Positions 1 to 11,400 of a stretch of DNA of 64,000 nt are shown here, piece after piece. The position numbers were made by a program, and so were the translations under genes. Each line of letters opens with the position of its first letter. Position 1 is the stretch's first letter. The notes under the pieces were generated by a model. The model searched no databases, was not told where the DNA came from, and was given only the letters and a program-made list of their open reading frames with translations. This DNA is from Nodosilinea sp. LEGE 07088 (GTDB lineage: Bacteria > Cyanobacteriota > Cyanobacteriia > Phormidesmidales > Phormidesmidaceae), in assembly GCF_015207395.1 (NCBI RefSeq), contig NZ_JADEWX010000012.1, forward strand, positions 1 to 64,000. Reading direction: 5' to 3'.

Positions 1-2
1 CG

Positions 3-296
3 CCCATTCGCCCCGTGACTTGGGCAGACGATGCCGCCCTGTTGGCCGCCATCCCTACCCGCAATCCCTGTATGGAAGGTTGGCCTAGCCAGAGTATTTT
101 TGACCACAACTATCAAATCATTGCTTTAGAGCCAGTGGAGTTTGCCGTCTTGCAGGCCTGTGACAGCCAGAAGCCGGAAAGTGCCGATCAACTCCCCGTT
201 ACTGTGGCGGACTTAGTGAATCAGGGGGTGGCTAGCCTGGACATAGTGCGCCAATTGCATCAGCGTCAGCTTCTTCTCCTGCGTCAGGCCCCCTAG
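3..296 (+). CDS. C-terminal fragment of an unidentified protein cut by the window edge
   Basis: An open frame enters from the left edge and stops at 294-296, leaving about 97 residues. A GTG at 15 could act as a start, but the frame is open upstream of it, so this is more likely the end of a longer protein. The tail is soluble, with alternating helices and no membrane segment or obvious catalytic motif. The stretch around the residues EPVEFAVLQACD, followed by a basic, leucine-rich end, resembles the small winged-helix-like tails seen on some cyanobacterial methyltransferases. That resemblance is only an impression and I assign no function. It is separated from atpI by 213 bases. Confidence 0.45.
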   Translation, partial: PIRPVTWADDAALLAAIPTRNPCMEGWPSQSIFDHNYQIIALEPVEFAVLQACDSQKPESADQLPVTVADLVNQGVASLDIVRQLHQRQLLLLRQAP

Positions 297-509
297 GCTG
301 GGCTTTGGTTCTCTGCCACGGCTCAGCCGTCTAAGTCGGGATGAGGTTGGCTTGGGGGGCGATCGCATCGGTGCCCTCTAGACCCTTGAGCCCAGAGATA
401 GGGAATTTACTTTTAGGAAGCGTCTATTAAGTATTATTGCCGTGATATGATCGTCAATGGCCTGCTCATGCAGGTGAAACTCTTTAACGGCTAAGGATTA
501 GGCGCTTTC
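297..509 (+). promoter_or_regulatory. Leader region of the atp1 operon
   Basis: This gap precedes the eight-gene ATP synthase operon and must hold its main promoter if transcription starts here. An extended -10-like TGATATGAT lies at about 446-454 inside an AT-rich patch, about 55 bases before the GTG chosen for atpI. No convincing -35, operator or terminator is visible. The promoter assignment is inferred from position and base composition only. Confidence 0.3.
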
Positions 510-995
510 GTGGCCCCATTGCCCTCCGAACATACTGACTCTACTGCCCCGGTTGAGGCCGTAGTAGATGCTGATCAACCCGACGAGCCAGGTCTTCCTC
601 CAGCCTCAACAACTGCTATGGAAGAATACTATCGGCTACAGCAAAATTTACTGCTGTGCACTCTGGCGTTTGCGGGCGTGATCTTTTTTGGCGTCTGGGT
701 TGCCTACTCGCTGCAAATTGCTCTGAATTATTTAATAGGAGCGTGCGGTGGTGTGGTTTACTTGAGGATGTTGGCAAAAAGCGTGGCCAACATCGGTCGC
801 GGAAGCCAAAGGTTAGGCAGTGGTCGGTTGGCTCTTGTGGTCGGCTTAGTATTGGTGGCTACTCAGTGGCATCAGCTACAGGTTGTGCCCGTCTTTCTCG
901 GGTTCTTGACCTACAAGGGGGCGTTAATTGCTTACACCCTCTGGACTGCGGTGCTGCCCAAGTCACAGTCGGGGTCATCCCAGGCATCTGGCTAA
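510..995 (+). CDS. atpI: ATP synthase protein I
   Basis: Small membrane protein at the head of the atp operon. It is known as an assembly or c-ring chaperone factor, not a catalytic subunit. About four hydrophobic segments follow a polar N-terminal region of some 35 residues: roughly 48-66, 69-88, 107-121 and 125-145. The GTG at 510 gives 161 residues. An in-frame ATG at 618 would give 125, closer to the usual length of the family and starting just before the first membrane segment, so the true start is uncertain. It lies 72 bases before atpB in the same direction, and identification rests mainly on this position and on topology. Confidence 0.8.
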   Translation: MAPLPSEHTDSTAPVEAVVDADQPDEPGLPPASTTAMEEYYRLQQNLLLCTLAFAGVIFFGVWVAYSLQIALNYLIGACGGVVYLRMLAKSVANIGRGSQRLGSGRLALVVGLVLVATQWHQLQVVPVFLGFLTYKGALIAYTLWTAVLPKSQSGSSQASG

Positions 996-1067
996 CCCTA
1001 GAGTCAGTGGTTCCCTACCATAGCATGCTTTTTCCTTGCGGATCTTGAGGAGAAGTCGATTTAAGAG

Positions 1068-1817
1068 ATGGCGCTCAACATGCAAATGATTCATCCCTTG
1101 GTCCTGGCAAAACTAGAGGTTGGCCAGCACCTTTACTGGCAAATCGGCGGACTCAAACTTCACGGTCAGGTCTTTTTGACGTCGTGGTTTGTAATTGCTG
1201 TGCTGTTGCTGGTGTCGTTTTTGGCTACCCGCAACATTCAGCGAGTTCCGTCTGGTCTTCAAAATTTCATGGAGTATGCTCTGGAGTTTATCCGTGACCT
1301 AGCGAAGAATCAGATTGGTGAAAAGGAGTATCGCCCCTGGGTTCCCTTCGTTGGCACTCTGTTTCTGTTTATTTTCGTCTCCAACTGGTCTGGGGCGCTG
1401 GTGCCTTGGAAGCTGATCCACTTGCCTGCTGGTGAGCTGGCTGCTCCAACCAACGATATCAATACCACTGTGGCGCTGGCGCTATTGACGTCTTTGGCCT
1501 ATTTTTATGCTGGTTTTAGCAAGCGTGGTTTGGGGTATTTTGCCAAGTACATTGAACCCACTCCGATCCTGCTGCCGATCAATATTTTGGAAGATTTCAC
1601 TAAGCCCCTCTCCCTGAGTTTCCGTCTGTTTGGAAACATCCTCGCTGATGAATTAGTGGTCGCTGTACTGGTCTTGCTGGTGCCTCTCTTCGTGCCCCTG
1701 CCAGTGATGGTCTTAGGTTTGTTTACGAGTGCTATTCAAGCGCTAATTTTTGCAACCCTAGCTGCGGCTTACATTGGCGAGGCCATTGAGGGGCACGGTG
1801 GTGAAGAGCATGAATGA
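1068..1817 (+). CDS. atpB: ATP synthase Fo subunit a
   Basis: Membrane stator subunit that forms the proton half-channels against the c ring in the thylakoid ATP synthase. At 249 residues it has the normal cyanobacterial length and several hydrophobic helices. The signature [10 protein letters not shown] places the essential arginine at residue 186, followed by the conserved C-terminal helices and the usual [12 protein letters not shown] ending. The ATG at 1068 follows a purine-rich AGGAGAAG at 1047-1054. The gene is called atpI in plastid nomenclature. A 160-base gap containing a hairpin separates it from the subunit c gene. Confidence 0.97.
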   Translation: MALNMQMIHPLVLAKLEVGQHLYWQIGGLKLHGQVFLTSWFVIAVLLLVSFLATRNIQRVPSGLQNFMEYALEFIRDLAKNQIGEKEYRPWVPFVGTLFLFIFVSNWSGALVPWKLIHLPAGELAAPTNDINTTVALALLTSLAYFYAGFSKRGLGYFAKYIEPTPILLPINILEDFTKPLSLSFRLFGNILADELVVAVLVLLVPLFVPLPVMVLGLFTSAIQALIFATLAAAYIGEAIEGHGGEEHE

Positions 1818-1846
1818 CCCCAATGATTTCCCTCTTGGGGCATTCA
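1812..1846 (+). other. Intra-operon hairpin after subunit a
   Basis: GAATGACCCCAA at 1812-1823 pairs with TTGGGGCATTC at 1835-1845, with one bulged base and an 11-base loop. It overlaps the atpB stop codon and has no T run, so it is better seen as an RNA stability or attenuation element than as a full terminator. It sits just before the gene for subunit c, which is needed in many copies per enzyme. Confidence 0.45.
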
Positions 1847-1974
1847 GTTTGGTATTGGCTGGTGGGGCAGGTGCTGCCAGTCGACGTGGTCTTAGGGCCG
1901 CACCGATAAGAAACGCCTATCAAGCGTTGTCTACGACCTGATGAATGAGTTGTTGATTGTCCAAATCGAGGTAA

Positions 1975-2223
<249 letters not shown>

Positions 2224-2236
2224 AACGAAAACGCTG

Positions 2237-2268
2237 GGCTAGGAAAGGTGTAAAACCCTTCCCTAGCC
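2237..2268 (+). other. Hairpin after subunit c gene
   Basis: GGCTAGG at 2237-2243 pairs with CCTAGCC at 2262-2268, and the stem is extended inward by partial AAGG/CCTT pairing. No T run follows, so complete termination is unlikely. It probably protects or processes the upstream mRNA that carries the highly expressed c subunit. Confidence 0.45.
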
Positions 2269-2332
2269 TCTTGAATTCTACGATTTCACTTTGTAGTGCT
2301 GGCCCTGGGCCGAGTTGAAGGGCATACCCACA

Positions 2333-2824
2333 ATGATGAACTTTGTTTGGTTACTGGCGGTTGAAACCGCTGAAGCGGTTGAAGAGGGGGGCGGACTCTT
2401 TGACTTAGATGCTACTCTGCCGCTTATGGCAGTGCAATTTGTGCTGCTGGCAGTATTGCTGAACGCGTTGTTTTACAAGCCTCTGGGCAAAGTCTTAGAC
2501 GAGCGTGATGGCTACGTCAGCTCTAATCAAGTTGATGCGGCTGAGCGCTTGGCCAAGGCCGAGCAGATCGCGCAGCAATATCAGCAAGAGCTAGCTGAGA
2601 CCCGTCGCCAAGCCCAAGCGGTTATCGCTCAGGCTCAGGAAGAGGCTCAGCAGATTGCGTCTCAAACGGTGGCTGCTGCTCAGCAGGAAGCTCAAGCTCA
2701 ACGCGAGCAGGTGCAGCGAGAGCTCGATGAGCAGAAAAGTCAGGCGATGGCCACTCTGGAACCACAGGTAGAGGGTCTTAGCCGACAGATTCTAGACAAG
2801 CTGCTGGGTTCTTTAGCGGTCTAG
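2333..2824 (+). CDS. atpF2: ATP synthase Fo subunit b'
   Basis: Second peripheral-stalk subunit typical of photosynthetic organisms, forming a heterodimer with subunit b. An N-terminal membrane helix (about residues 20-45, with the motif [22 protein letters not shown]) is followed by a long alanine, glutamine and glutamate-rich coiled coil to the C-terminus. I place the start at the ATG at 2333, which has GAAGGG ten bases upstream. The in-frame TTG at 2315 would add six residues without support. The protein has 163 residues. It is also called atpG or atpX. It lies between subunit c and subunit b, as expected for the atp1 operon. Confidence 0.95.
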   Translation: MMNFVWLLAVETAEAVEEGGGLFDLDATLPLMAVQFVLLAVLLNALFYKPLGKVLDERDGYVSSNQVDAAERLAKAEQIAQQYQQELAETRRQAQAVIAQAQEEAQQIASQTVAAAQQEAQAQREQVQRELDEQKSQAMATLEPQVEGLSRQILDKLLGSLAV

Positions 2825-2889
2825 GCTATTGGTAACAAAGGGGCTACTCGGCCTCTGCGTTGCCCGCGTCGTTGACGGAAAGTAGAGAT

Positions 2890-3411
2890 ATGACTATTGA
2901 TTGGTTACTGGCGGCAGAAGAAGGCGGGTTGGGGTTGGATTTCAACATCTTAGAAACCAATCTGATTAATCTGGTCATCATTATTGGCGTGCTGTACTAC
3001 TTTGGCGGCAAGTTTTTAGGGAACACCCTATCTACGCGCCAGTCGGCAATTAAAACTGAGATTGCTGAAGCCGAACAGCGTAAGCAGGCGGCGGCCGCTG
3101 CGTTGGCAGAGCAACAACAGAAGCTAGCTCAGGCCCAGGAAGAGGCTAAAAGAATTCTGGCTGACGCTCAGACTACGGCAGAACGTAGTCGAGAAGCAAT
3201 TTTGGCCCAGGCTAATACTGATGTGGAGCGGATGCGAGCCACTGCGGCCCAAGATATGTCTTCTCAGGAGGCCCGGGTAATGCGAGAACTCCAGCAGCGG
3301 ATTGCGGCGCTGGCTGTTGAGCGCAGTGAGGCGGCGTTGCCTGGCCACCTAAACGATGATTTGCAGCGGCGTCTGGTTGATTCCAGTATCGCTCTGCTCA
3401 AAGGAGAGTAG
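2890..3411 (+). CDS. atpF: ATP synthase Fo subunit b
   Basis: Peripheral-stalk subunit linking the Fo sector to the alpha3beta3 head through subunit delta. The ATG at 2890 follows GGAAAGTAGAG and starts MTIDWLLAAEEGG, the usual cyanobacterial N-terminus, giving 173 residues. An upstream TTG at 2860 would add ten residues that do not look conserved. A membrane segment (FNILETNLINLVIIIGVLYYFGG, split here only by name) lies at about residues 18-40, and a charged coiled coil rich in Ala, Glu and Gln fills the rest. The stop is two bases before the delta start, which fits translational coupling. Confidence 0.95.
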   Translation: MTIDWLLAAEEGGLGLDFNILETNLINLVIIIGVLYYFGGKFLGNTLSTRQSAIKTEIAEAEQRKQAAAAALAEQQQKLAQAQEEAKRILADAQTTAERSREAILAQANTDVERMRATAAQDMSSQEARVMRELQQRIAALAVERSEAALPGHLNDDLQRRLVDSSIALLKGE

Positions 3412-3413
3412 CC

Positions 3414-3971
3414 ATGAATGACACAACCCTAAGTTCTGAAATTGCCGGCCCCTACGCCAAGGCGCTCATGTCCGTTGCCCAGGACAATGATGCTGTCGAG
3501 CAGGTGGGTAATGAAGTGGCAGAACTGCTTGAGGTGCTGGCTAGCTCTGAAGAGCTAACGGTTTTCTTGATGAATCCTTTGATGTCTGCCAACACGAAGA
3601 AGGGTGTACTGCGGCAAATTGCTGACGGTAAAGTGAGCGATTTTTTGCTGAGCTTTTTGCTGCTGTTGGTTGATCGGGGGCGAGTGGCTTTTTTGAAGCC
3701 CGTGCTCCAGCAGTATCAGGCTCTGCTCCGTGAGCTCAATCAAACGGTTTTAGCTGATGTCACAGCAGCTGTTGACCTTTCTGACGAGCAGTTACAGGCG
3801 ATTCGCGATCGCGTACAGGCCATGACCGGCGCTAATAGCGTGGAGTTATCGGTACAGGTTGACCCAGCTTTGATTGGGGGCCTGGTGATTAAGGTTGGTT
3901 CTCAGGTGATTGATGCTAGTCTCAGGGGGCAGCTTCGCCGGATTGGTATGCAGTTGGCTACTACCCCCTAG
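3414..3971 (+). CDS. atpH: ATP synthase F1 subunit delta
   Basis: Soluble stator subunit that joins the top of the alpha3beta3 head to the b/b' stalk. The 185 residues show the OSCP/delta layout: an N-terminal helical domain (YAKALMSVAQ near residue 15) and a C-terminal domain with the motif DPALIGGLVIKVGSQVIDASLR. The ATG at 3414 follows AAGGAGAG at the end of atpF. It is called atpD in plastid-style nomenclature. The length is normal and nothing looks odd. Confidence 0.96.
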   Translation: MNDTTLSSEIAGPYAKALMSVAQDNDAVEQVGNEVAELLEVLASSEELTVFLMNPLMSANTKKGVLRQIADGKVSDFLLSFLLLLVDRGRVAFLKPVLQQYQALLRELNQTVLADVTAAVDLSDEQLQAIRDRVQAMTGANSVELSVQVDPALIGGLVIKVGSQVIDASLRGQLRRIGMQLATTP

Positions 3972-3991
3972 CTGGGTAGTGGCGCAGCTAA

Positions 3992-5578
<1,587 letters not shown>

Positions 5579-5637
5579 TCTCCCGTTCTGGCCGGGGCGC
5601 CAGCCCTGGCCCTTTGACTACCCCCTAGGGATCCACT

Positions 5638-6588
5638 ATGCCTAACCTAAAAGCGATTCGAGACCGCATTAAGTCTGTAAAAAATACCCGCAAAATTACC
5701 GAAGCGATGCGTCTGGTGGCTGCCGCCAAGGTGCGTCGCGCCCAGGAGCAGGTGATTGCTACCCGCCCCTTTGCCGATCGCCTGGCCCAGGTGCTCTATG
5801 GCCTGCAAAGTCGCCTTAAGTTTGAGGAGGCTGACCTACCACTGCTCAAGCAGCGTGAGGTCAAGACTGTGGCGTTGCTGGTCATCTCGGGCGATCGCGG
5901 TCTTTGCGGCGGTTATAACACCAATGTCATTCGTCGGGGCGAAATCCGCGCCAAAGAGCTAGCCGCCGAAGGCATAGACTATCAGTTTATTTTGGTGGGC
6001 CGCAAGGCCAACCAGTACTTCAAGCGTCGTGAGCAGCCAATTGAGGCGAGTTTCACGGGGATGGAACAAATTCCTACCGCCGATGAAGCTTCAACCATTG
6101 CGGACGAACTGCTATCTCTGTTTTTGTCCGATGAGGTCGATCGCGTTGAGCTGATCTACACTCGATTTGTGTCACTGGTGAGCTCTCGCCCGGTGATTCA
6201 AACCCTCCTCCCGCTCGATCCTCAGGGGCTAGAGGTATCTGACGACGAGATCTTCCGGCTGACGACTCGGGCCGGTGTCTTTCAGGTGGAACGTGAGAAG
6301 GTAGCGGCGCCGACTCCGTCGGAGCTGCCTCAGGACATGATTTTTGAGCAAGATCCGGTGCAAATTCTAGATGCGTTGTTGCCCCTGTATCTGAATAACC
6401 AAATACTCCGGGCGCTGCAGGAGTCAGCGGCGAGTGAGTTGGCAGCCCGCATGACAGCCATGAATAACGCCAGCGATAACGCCAAAGAGTTGGCCAAGGA
6501 GCTCAACTTGACCTATAACAAAGCTAGACAAGCCGCAATTACCCAGGAAATTCTGGAAGTCGTAGCTGGAGCTAGCTCTATCGGCTAG
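5638..6588 (+). CDS. atpG: ATP synthase F1 subunit gamma
   Basis: Central rotor shaft of the ATP synthase. It has 316 residues, longer than bacterial gamma because of the photosynthetic insert of about 35 residues around 195-240 ([20 protein letters not shown] region). The insert carries no cysteine pair, so it lacks the thiol switch of chloroplast gamma, as is normal in cyanobacteria. The N-terminal helix ([29 protein letters not shown]) and the C-terminal helix ([27 protein letters not shown]) form the coiled-coil shaft. The gene is also named atpC. It is the last gene of the operon and a strong terminator follows. Confidence 0.97.
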   Translation: MPNLKAIRDRIKSVKNTRKITEAMRLVAAAKVRRAQEQVIATRPFADRLAQVLYGLQSRLKFEEADLPLLKQREVKTVALLVISGDRGLCGGYNTNVIRRGEIRAKELAAEGIDYQFILVGRKANQYFKRREQPIEASFTGMEQIPTADEASTIADELLSLFLSDEVDRVELIYTRFVSLVSSRPVIQTLLPLDPQGLEVSDDEIFRLTTRAGVFQVEREKVAAPTPSELPQDMIFEQDPVQILDALLPLYLNNQILRALQESAASELAARMTAMNNASDNAKELAKELNLTYNKARQAAITQEILEVVAGASSIG

Positions 6589-6613
6589 AGCTAGTCGAGG
6601 CTTAAGGTAAACC

Positions 6614-6645
6614 AAGGCCTACCCCAGCTGGGGTAGGCCTTTTGT
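6614..6645 (+). terminator. Rho-independent terminator of the atp operon
   Basis: AAGGCCTACCCC at 6614-6625 pairs perfectly with GGGGTAGGCCTT at 6630-6641 across the four-base loop AGCT, and is followed by a T-rich run. It lies 25 bases after the gamma stop codon. It could also serve the convergent galE gene, because an A run precedes it. Confidence 0.9.
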
Positions 6646-6653
6646 TTATGCCC

Positions 6654-7652
6654 TTAGCTGTGGCGCGTTTGGTGCCAGGCCCAGGCATGGGTCAAGATGG
6701 TATCGATGTCGGCATATTGAGGATTCCAACCTAGAATGCTGCGGGCGCGATCGCTCCCCCCGACTAACGCTGGCGGATCGCCTGGACGTCGCTCTACGGC
6801 CACGACAGGAATTGTTTTTTGGGTAATGCGCACTGCGGCGTCAATCACCTCGCGCACCGAGAAGCCACTGTCGTTGCCCAGATTAAAGATGGCACTTTGC
6901 CCGCCCTGAAGTAAGTACTCCAGCCCTAAAATGTGGGCGTCAGCCAGGTCACACACATGAATGTAGTCACGTATACAGGTGCCGTCGGGGGTAGGGTAAT
7001 CGGTACCAAAGATGCTAATTGACTCCCGCTTGCCCAGAGCTGTCTGTAATACGAGGGGAATTAAATGAGTTTCAGGGTTGTGGTCTTCGCCCAGCAACCC
7101 GTTGGGGTGAGCACCAGCCGCGTTGAAATAGCGAAAGCAAACCGATCTGAAGTCGTAGGCTTTGTCGTAGTCAATAAGAATACGCTCTACCATTAGCTTG
7201 GTGGCCCCGTAAGGGTTGATGGGGCTTTGGGGATGGGCCTCAGTAATGGGCATTGCTTGCGGTACACCATAGGTAGCGCAAGTAGACGAAAAAACAAAGT
7301 TTTTAATGTCAGCCTCTACCATGGCATCCAAGAGTGAGAGGGTGCCCACCACGTTGTTTTCGTAATACTTACTGGGGTTGGTTACCGATTCACCTACGTA
7401 GGCATAGGCCGAAAAATGCATCACCGCACTGATGTTATAGCGGCTAAAAATATCTTTGAGCAGGTTTTTATCTAGGGTGCTGCCCTCAATCAGATCAGTC
7501 TTTAACACGGTCTCGACTAGGTCACGGTGACCATAAACTAGATTGTCTAAAATTACAACCTGGTAGCCTGCTTGCTTCAAGGCCAATACTGCGTGGCTAC
7601 CGATGTAGCCAGCACCACCTGTAACCAGGATAGTTTTCATGTCAGATGTCAT
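6654..7652 (-). CDS. galE: UDP-glucose 4-epimerase
   Basis: Interconverts UDP-glucose and UDP-galactose with bound NAD+, supplying sugar nucleotides for polysaccharides and galactolipid-type glycans. This is an extended SDR fold: the Rossmann motif GGAGYIG comes right after the first strand, then FSSTCATYG with the catalytic Ser/Thr, and YGATK with Tyr148 and Lys152. The C-terminal RPGDPPALVGGSDRARSILGW motif is typical of GalE. With the ATG at 7652 it has 332 residues. A second ATG four codons later (7640) is an equally good start, since neither has a strong ribosome binding site. It is monocistronic and convergent with the atp operon. Confidence 0.93.
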   Translation of the reverse strand: MTSDMKTILVTGGAGYIGSHAVLALKQAGYQVVILDNLVYGHRDLVETVLKTDLIEGSTLDKNLLKDIFSRYNISAVMHFSAYAYVGESVTNPSKYYENNVVGTLSLLDAMVEADIKNFVFSSTCATYGVPQAMPITEAHPQSPINPYGATKLMVERILIDYDKAYDFRSVCFRYFNAAGAHPNGLLGEDHNPETHLIPLVLQTALGKRESISIFGTDYPTPDGTCIRDYIHVCDLADAHILGLEYLLQGGQSAIFNLGNDSGFSVREVIDAAVRITQKTIPVVAVERRPGDPPALVGGSDRARSILGWNPQYADIDTILTHAWAWHQTRHS

Positions 7653-8476
7653 AAACGTATCTCTAGAAATTAGTAACTATGTGACGCTATCTTAAGTCTT
7701 AAGGCTAGTGTTGTGCCCCACTTCTGGAGCGGCGGCATTAAAATTTCATTCCCTGAAAAGATATCCCAGCTCAAACTTGGATAACCAGACACCAGGACGG
7801 ACAGAGGGTTAAAAAGGTTTCTATTAAGATGGTTTTAACCAAAGCTTGTCGGACATACACCAGATTTAAATCTAGCCTCGGTGTCGCCCATCCCACCGCA
7901 GGTCAAGGCCCTAGAGCTTTGTAAATGACCGCCCGCCGGTGGTTGAGTATTCTGGGTTACGGTCTGCCCAAAACACACCCAAAACACAGTTTAAACAGTA
8001 GAGATCTGTCGAGACGTTGACCAAGCAAGAAATCTCACTGTAATCAGGCTGTTTAACCTGCGGCAATTTTTATGGCAGCCCTTTGCAAAGCAACCACGAA
8101 GCAATGGGTGAAGTAATAAAGCGTTGATAAAGTCTCCGTATTTACACTAAGCCTTAAATCTGGCTTTACCGTCACTTTACTTTTGTCTGGGAAAGTTACA
8201 AGTGAACACAATTGAAAGGCGTGTGATCACCAAGTATTTTCACTGAGAAGCTGGGGTACTCTTTCTTTCTTAAACAGCTGAGGCGGTGGGGCTATGGCGA
8301 TGCGCTAGGACCTGTTAGTGCAGGCTTGCTGCTGAGCGTCTCCCTTCGCGGCTGGTCACCCGTCTTTAATTGTCTCGGTGTTTTAGGTTCGTGAAATACG
8401 TCCAGGTTCGGTGTCAGTCATGGGGCTGGCTCTGACCTACTGTGCTGTCTAATTTTCAAGCTACCAAGAGGGATAC
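7653..8476. other. 824-base intergenic region upstream of the PhoA-like gene
   Basis: I see no coding potential on either strand and no RNA gene. It separates the divergent galE and phoA-like promoters. The notable content is the PHO-box-like repeat array at 8141-8182 (separate entry). A looser set of TTAA tetramers lies at about 7805-7840. The ribosome binding site AGAGGGAT lies just before the ATG at 8477. Confidence 0.6.
8141..8182 (+). promoter_or_regulatory. Candidate PHO box (PhoB/SphR binding site)
   Basis: Three octamers with an 11-base period, CTTAAATC (8153-8160), CTTTACCG (8164-8171) and CTTTACTT (8175-8182), are separated by exactly three bases. A looser TTTACACT precedes them at 8141-8148. 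The cyanobacterial PHO box is known as repeated PyTTAAPyPyW octamers with three-base spacers. The match here is 19 of 24 positions. It lies about 295 bases before a phosphatase gene, the expected kind of target. Function is inferred. Confidence 0.5.
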
Positions 8477-11400
8477 ATGGCTGAATTTACGCTCGAACTA
8501 CTGCATGTGGCAGATCAGGAAGCCGCTGCCGCCGCGATCCAAGATGCACCCCGACTCTCCGCTGTGCTCAACGCTCTGAAAGCTCAAGACCTCGGTAATG
8601 ATGGTATTGAAGACAACACGCTGGTGCTCTCTTCTGGAGATGCCTTTATCCCCGGCCTATTTTTCAACGCATCTGAGCCGGTATTTGGCTCGCGGGGCAT
8701 TGCGGATATTCAAATTCAAAATGAGCTAGGCTTTCAGGCGATCGCCTTTGGTAACCACGAGTTTGACTTTGGTACCGCTGTGCTCGCGGGTTTGCTAGAC
8801 GGTTCTGCGCCCGGAGATATTCTCGGTGGTGACTTTGCGGGGGCTGCGTTCCCTTATCTGTCCACCAACCTTAACGTTGCCTCCGATGCCAGCCTTGCCC
8901 CCCTAGGCGTAGAGGGTGGTCAGGCGCCTGCGCCGAATACGGTGACTTCCTCGGTCGTCATTGAGGTCAATGGTGAAAATATCGGGGTAGTCGGTGCGAC
9001 TACCCCGACCTTAGGCAGCATTTCCAGCCCTGGTACGGTTGGTATTTTGCCCAGCCCCTTTGACGCTAACCCCACCCCAGAACAGTTAGATGCGTTGGCC
9101 GCTGAGATTCAGCTTGAAGTCGATGCGCTGCTAGCGGCAGATCCCACGCTGAATAAGGTGGTCTTGCTCGCTCACATGCAGCAAATCAGTATCGAGCTAG
9201 GGCTGGCTGAGCGACTGACGAATGTCGATATTATTGTGGCGGGTGGTTCTAACACGCGTCTGTTTGATAGTAACGATCGCCTTCGGGCGGGCGATAGCAA
9301 CCAGGGCGAGTATCCTCAATTTGTCACCAACGCGGGGGGTACTCAGACTGCCGTGGTCAATACCGACGGCAGCTATAAGTATGTCGGCCGTCTGGTGCTG
9401 GACTTCGATGCAGCGGGCAATATTATTCCCGAGAGCTACGACGCAGCCATCTCCGGTGCCTATGCCACCGATGATGCGGGCGTTGCTGCTCTAGACGCCG
9501 CTGGGCTGGTTGACCCAGAGATTCAGCAGATTGTCGATGCGATTGAAGCTCAAATTCTGTCCACCGAAGCCAACGTTTTTGGCACAGCCGATGTCTTTCT
9601 CAACGGCAACCGTTCGGGTGCCGATACACCTGATGACCCCGATGGGGTGCGCACCCAGGAAACGAACCTCGGCAACCTCACCGCTGATGCCAACCTGGCC
9701 GATGCCCAAACCCTTGACCCCACTGTTGTGGTATCCCTCAAAAATGGTGGCGGAATTCGCGCGTCTATCGGCCAGACGATTGTTCCCGCAGGGGGCACCG
9801 AATTCGTCCGCACCCCTAATGAAGCGATTGTGGATGGTGAGGGTAATGTCGTTAAGCCTGAAGGCGGCATCAGCCAGAACGATATTGAAACGACCCTGGC
9901 TTTCAACAATGGCCTGACGCTGCTGACCCTAACCAAGGCCGAGTTGGTGGCGCTGCTGGAACATGGCGTGAGTGCTCTGCCTGAGGTGGCGGGTGCCTTT
10001 CCTCAAATTGCTGGAGTCAAATTCTCCTATGACCCTGATTTGGCTGCGGGCGATCGCATCCAGAGTGCAGCCATCTTCGACGAGGCTGATAACCTAGTTG
10101 CTGAGCTGGTTCGCGGCGGTGAACTGGTGGGGGATGCCAACGAGACCTTCCGGATCGTCACGCTCAATTTTCTGGCCGCCTCTCGCTTTGACGAGGCCAC
10201 TGGCGCGTTTATCGGCGGTGGCGACGGGTATCCCTTCCCTAACCTCAACACTGACCCCGCCCTCGGCGAGGTGGGCGACCCGGCGGTGATTGCTCGGGTC
10301 AACGCTGTTGAGATCGTCCAAGCGGGTGTCCAGACCGGCGATGCCACCTTTGCTGACGATGGTAGTGAGCAAGATGCTCTAGCCGAGTATCTGCTCGACA
10401 ACTTCGTCGATACCCCGTTTGATCAAGCGGATACCGGGCCGGCCTTAGACGAGCGTATTCAAAACCTCAACTTCCGCGAAGATACCGTTTTTGGCGATCG
10501 CACGGGTGGCCCGGTCACGCCGCCTGTGGAGGAGCCCGATTTCTCCGGTGGCTTTGACGGGCCCTTCACAAAAATCGGCAGCCTCGCCCTCGCCGACGGT
10601 GCCGAGATCAATGCCTATGACCCCGAGTCTCAAAAGCTCTTTGTCGTGTCTGGCGAACCCACGCTACAGGTCGTTGATCTTAGCGACCCTACCAATCCCA
10701 CCGCTTTGCAGCTCATCGACTTGAGCGCTTTCGGAGCAGGTATTAACAGCGTAGCTGTCAAGAACGGCATGCTAGCTGTTGCCGTACAGGGTGAAGAGGT
10801 GACTGACGATGGCACCGTCGTCTTTCTGGATGTGGATGGCAATGTGCTCAACAGCGTTACCGTCGGTGCGTTACCCGATATGGTGACGTTTACCCCCGAC
10901 GGCACTAAAGTGCTCTCGGCTAACGAAGGGGAGCCCAACGACGACTACTCTATCGATCCCGAAGGTTCGGTCAGTATTATCGACCTCAGCAACGGGGTTG
11001 ATAATGCCGTCGAGACCCGAGTTGAGTTCACCCAGTTCAACGATCAGGCTGAGGTGCTAAAAGCTGCCGGTGTGAAGCTATTTGGCTTAAATGCAACCGT
11101 GGCTAAAGATCTGGAGCCCGAATACATCGCTGTTTCCCCCGACGGCACGAAGGCGTGGGTCACGCTCCAAGAAAATAATGCTGTTGCTGTGATCGATATT
11201 GCCAGCGGTGCTGTCGATGGCATTGTGCCCCTTGGTTTTAAAGACTACAGCACTGGGCCAAAGCTGGATGCCAGCAACCGTGATGGGGGCATTAACCTGC
11301 AAAACTGGCCTGTCTTTGGGGTTTACCAGCCCGATTCCATTGCCAGCTATGCAGTCGGTGGCATGACCTACTATGTCACCGCCAACGAAGGTGATGCCCG

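Noticed and set aside
7805-7840. A second PHO box at the TTAA-rich stretch
   Set aside because: Only two TTAA units have the 11-base period and the octamers match poorly; the array at 8141-8182 is better.
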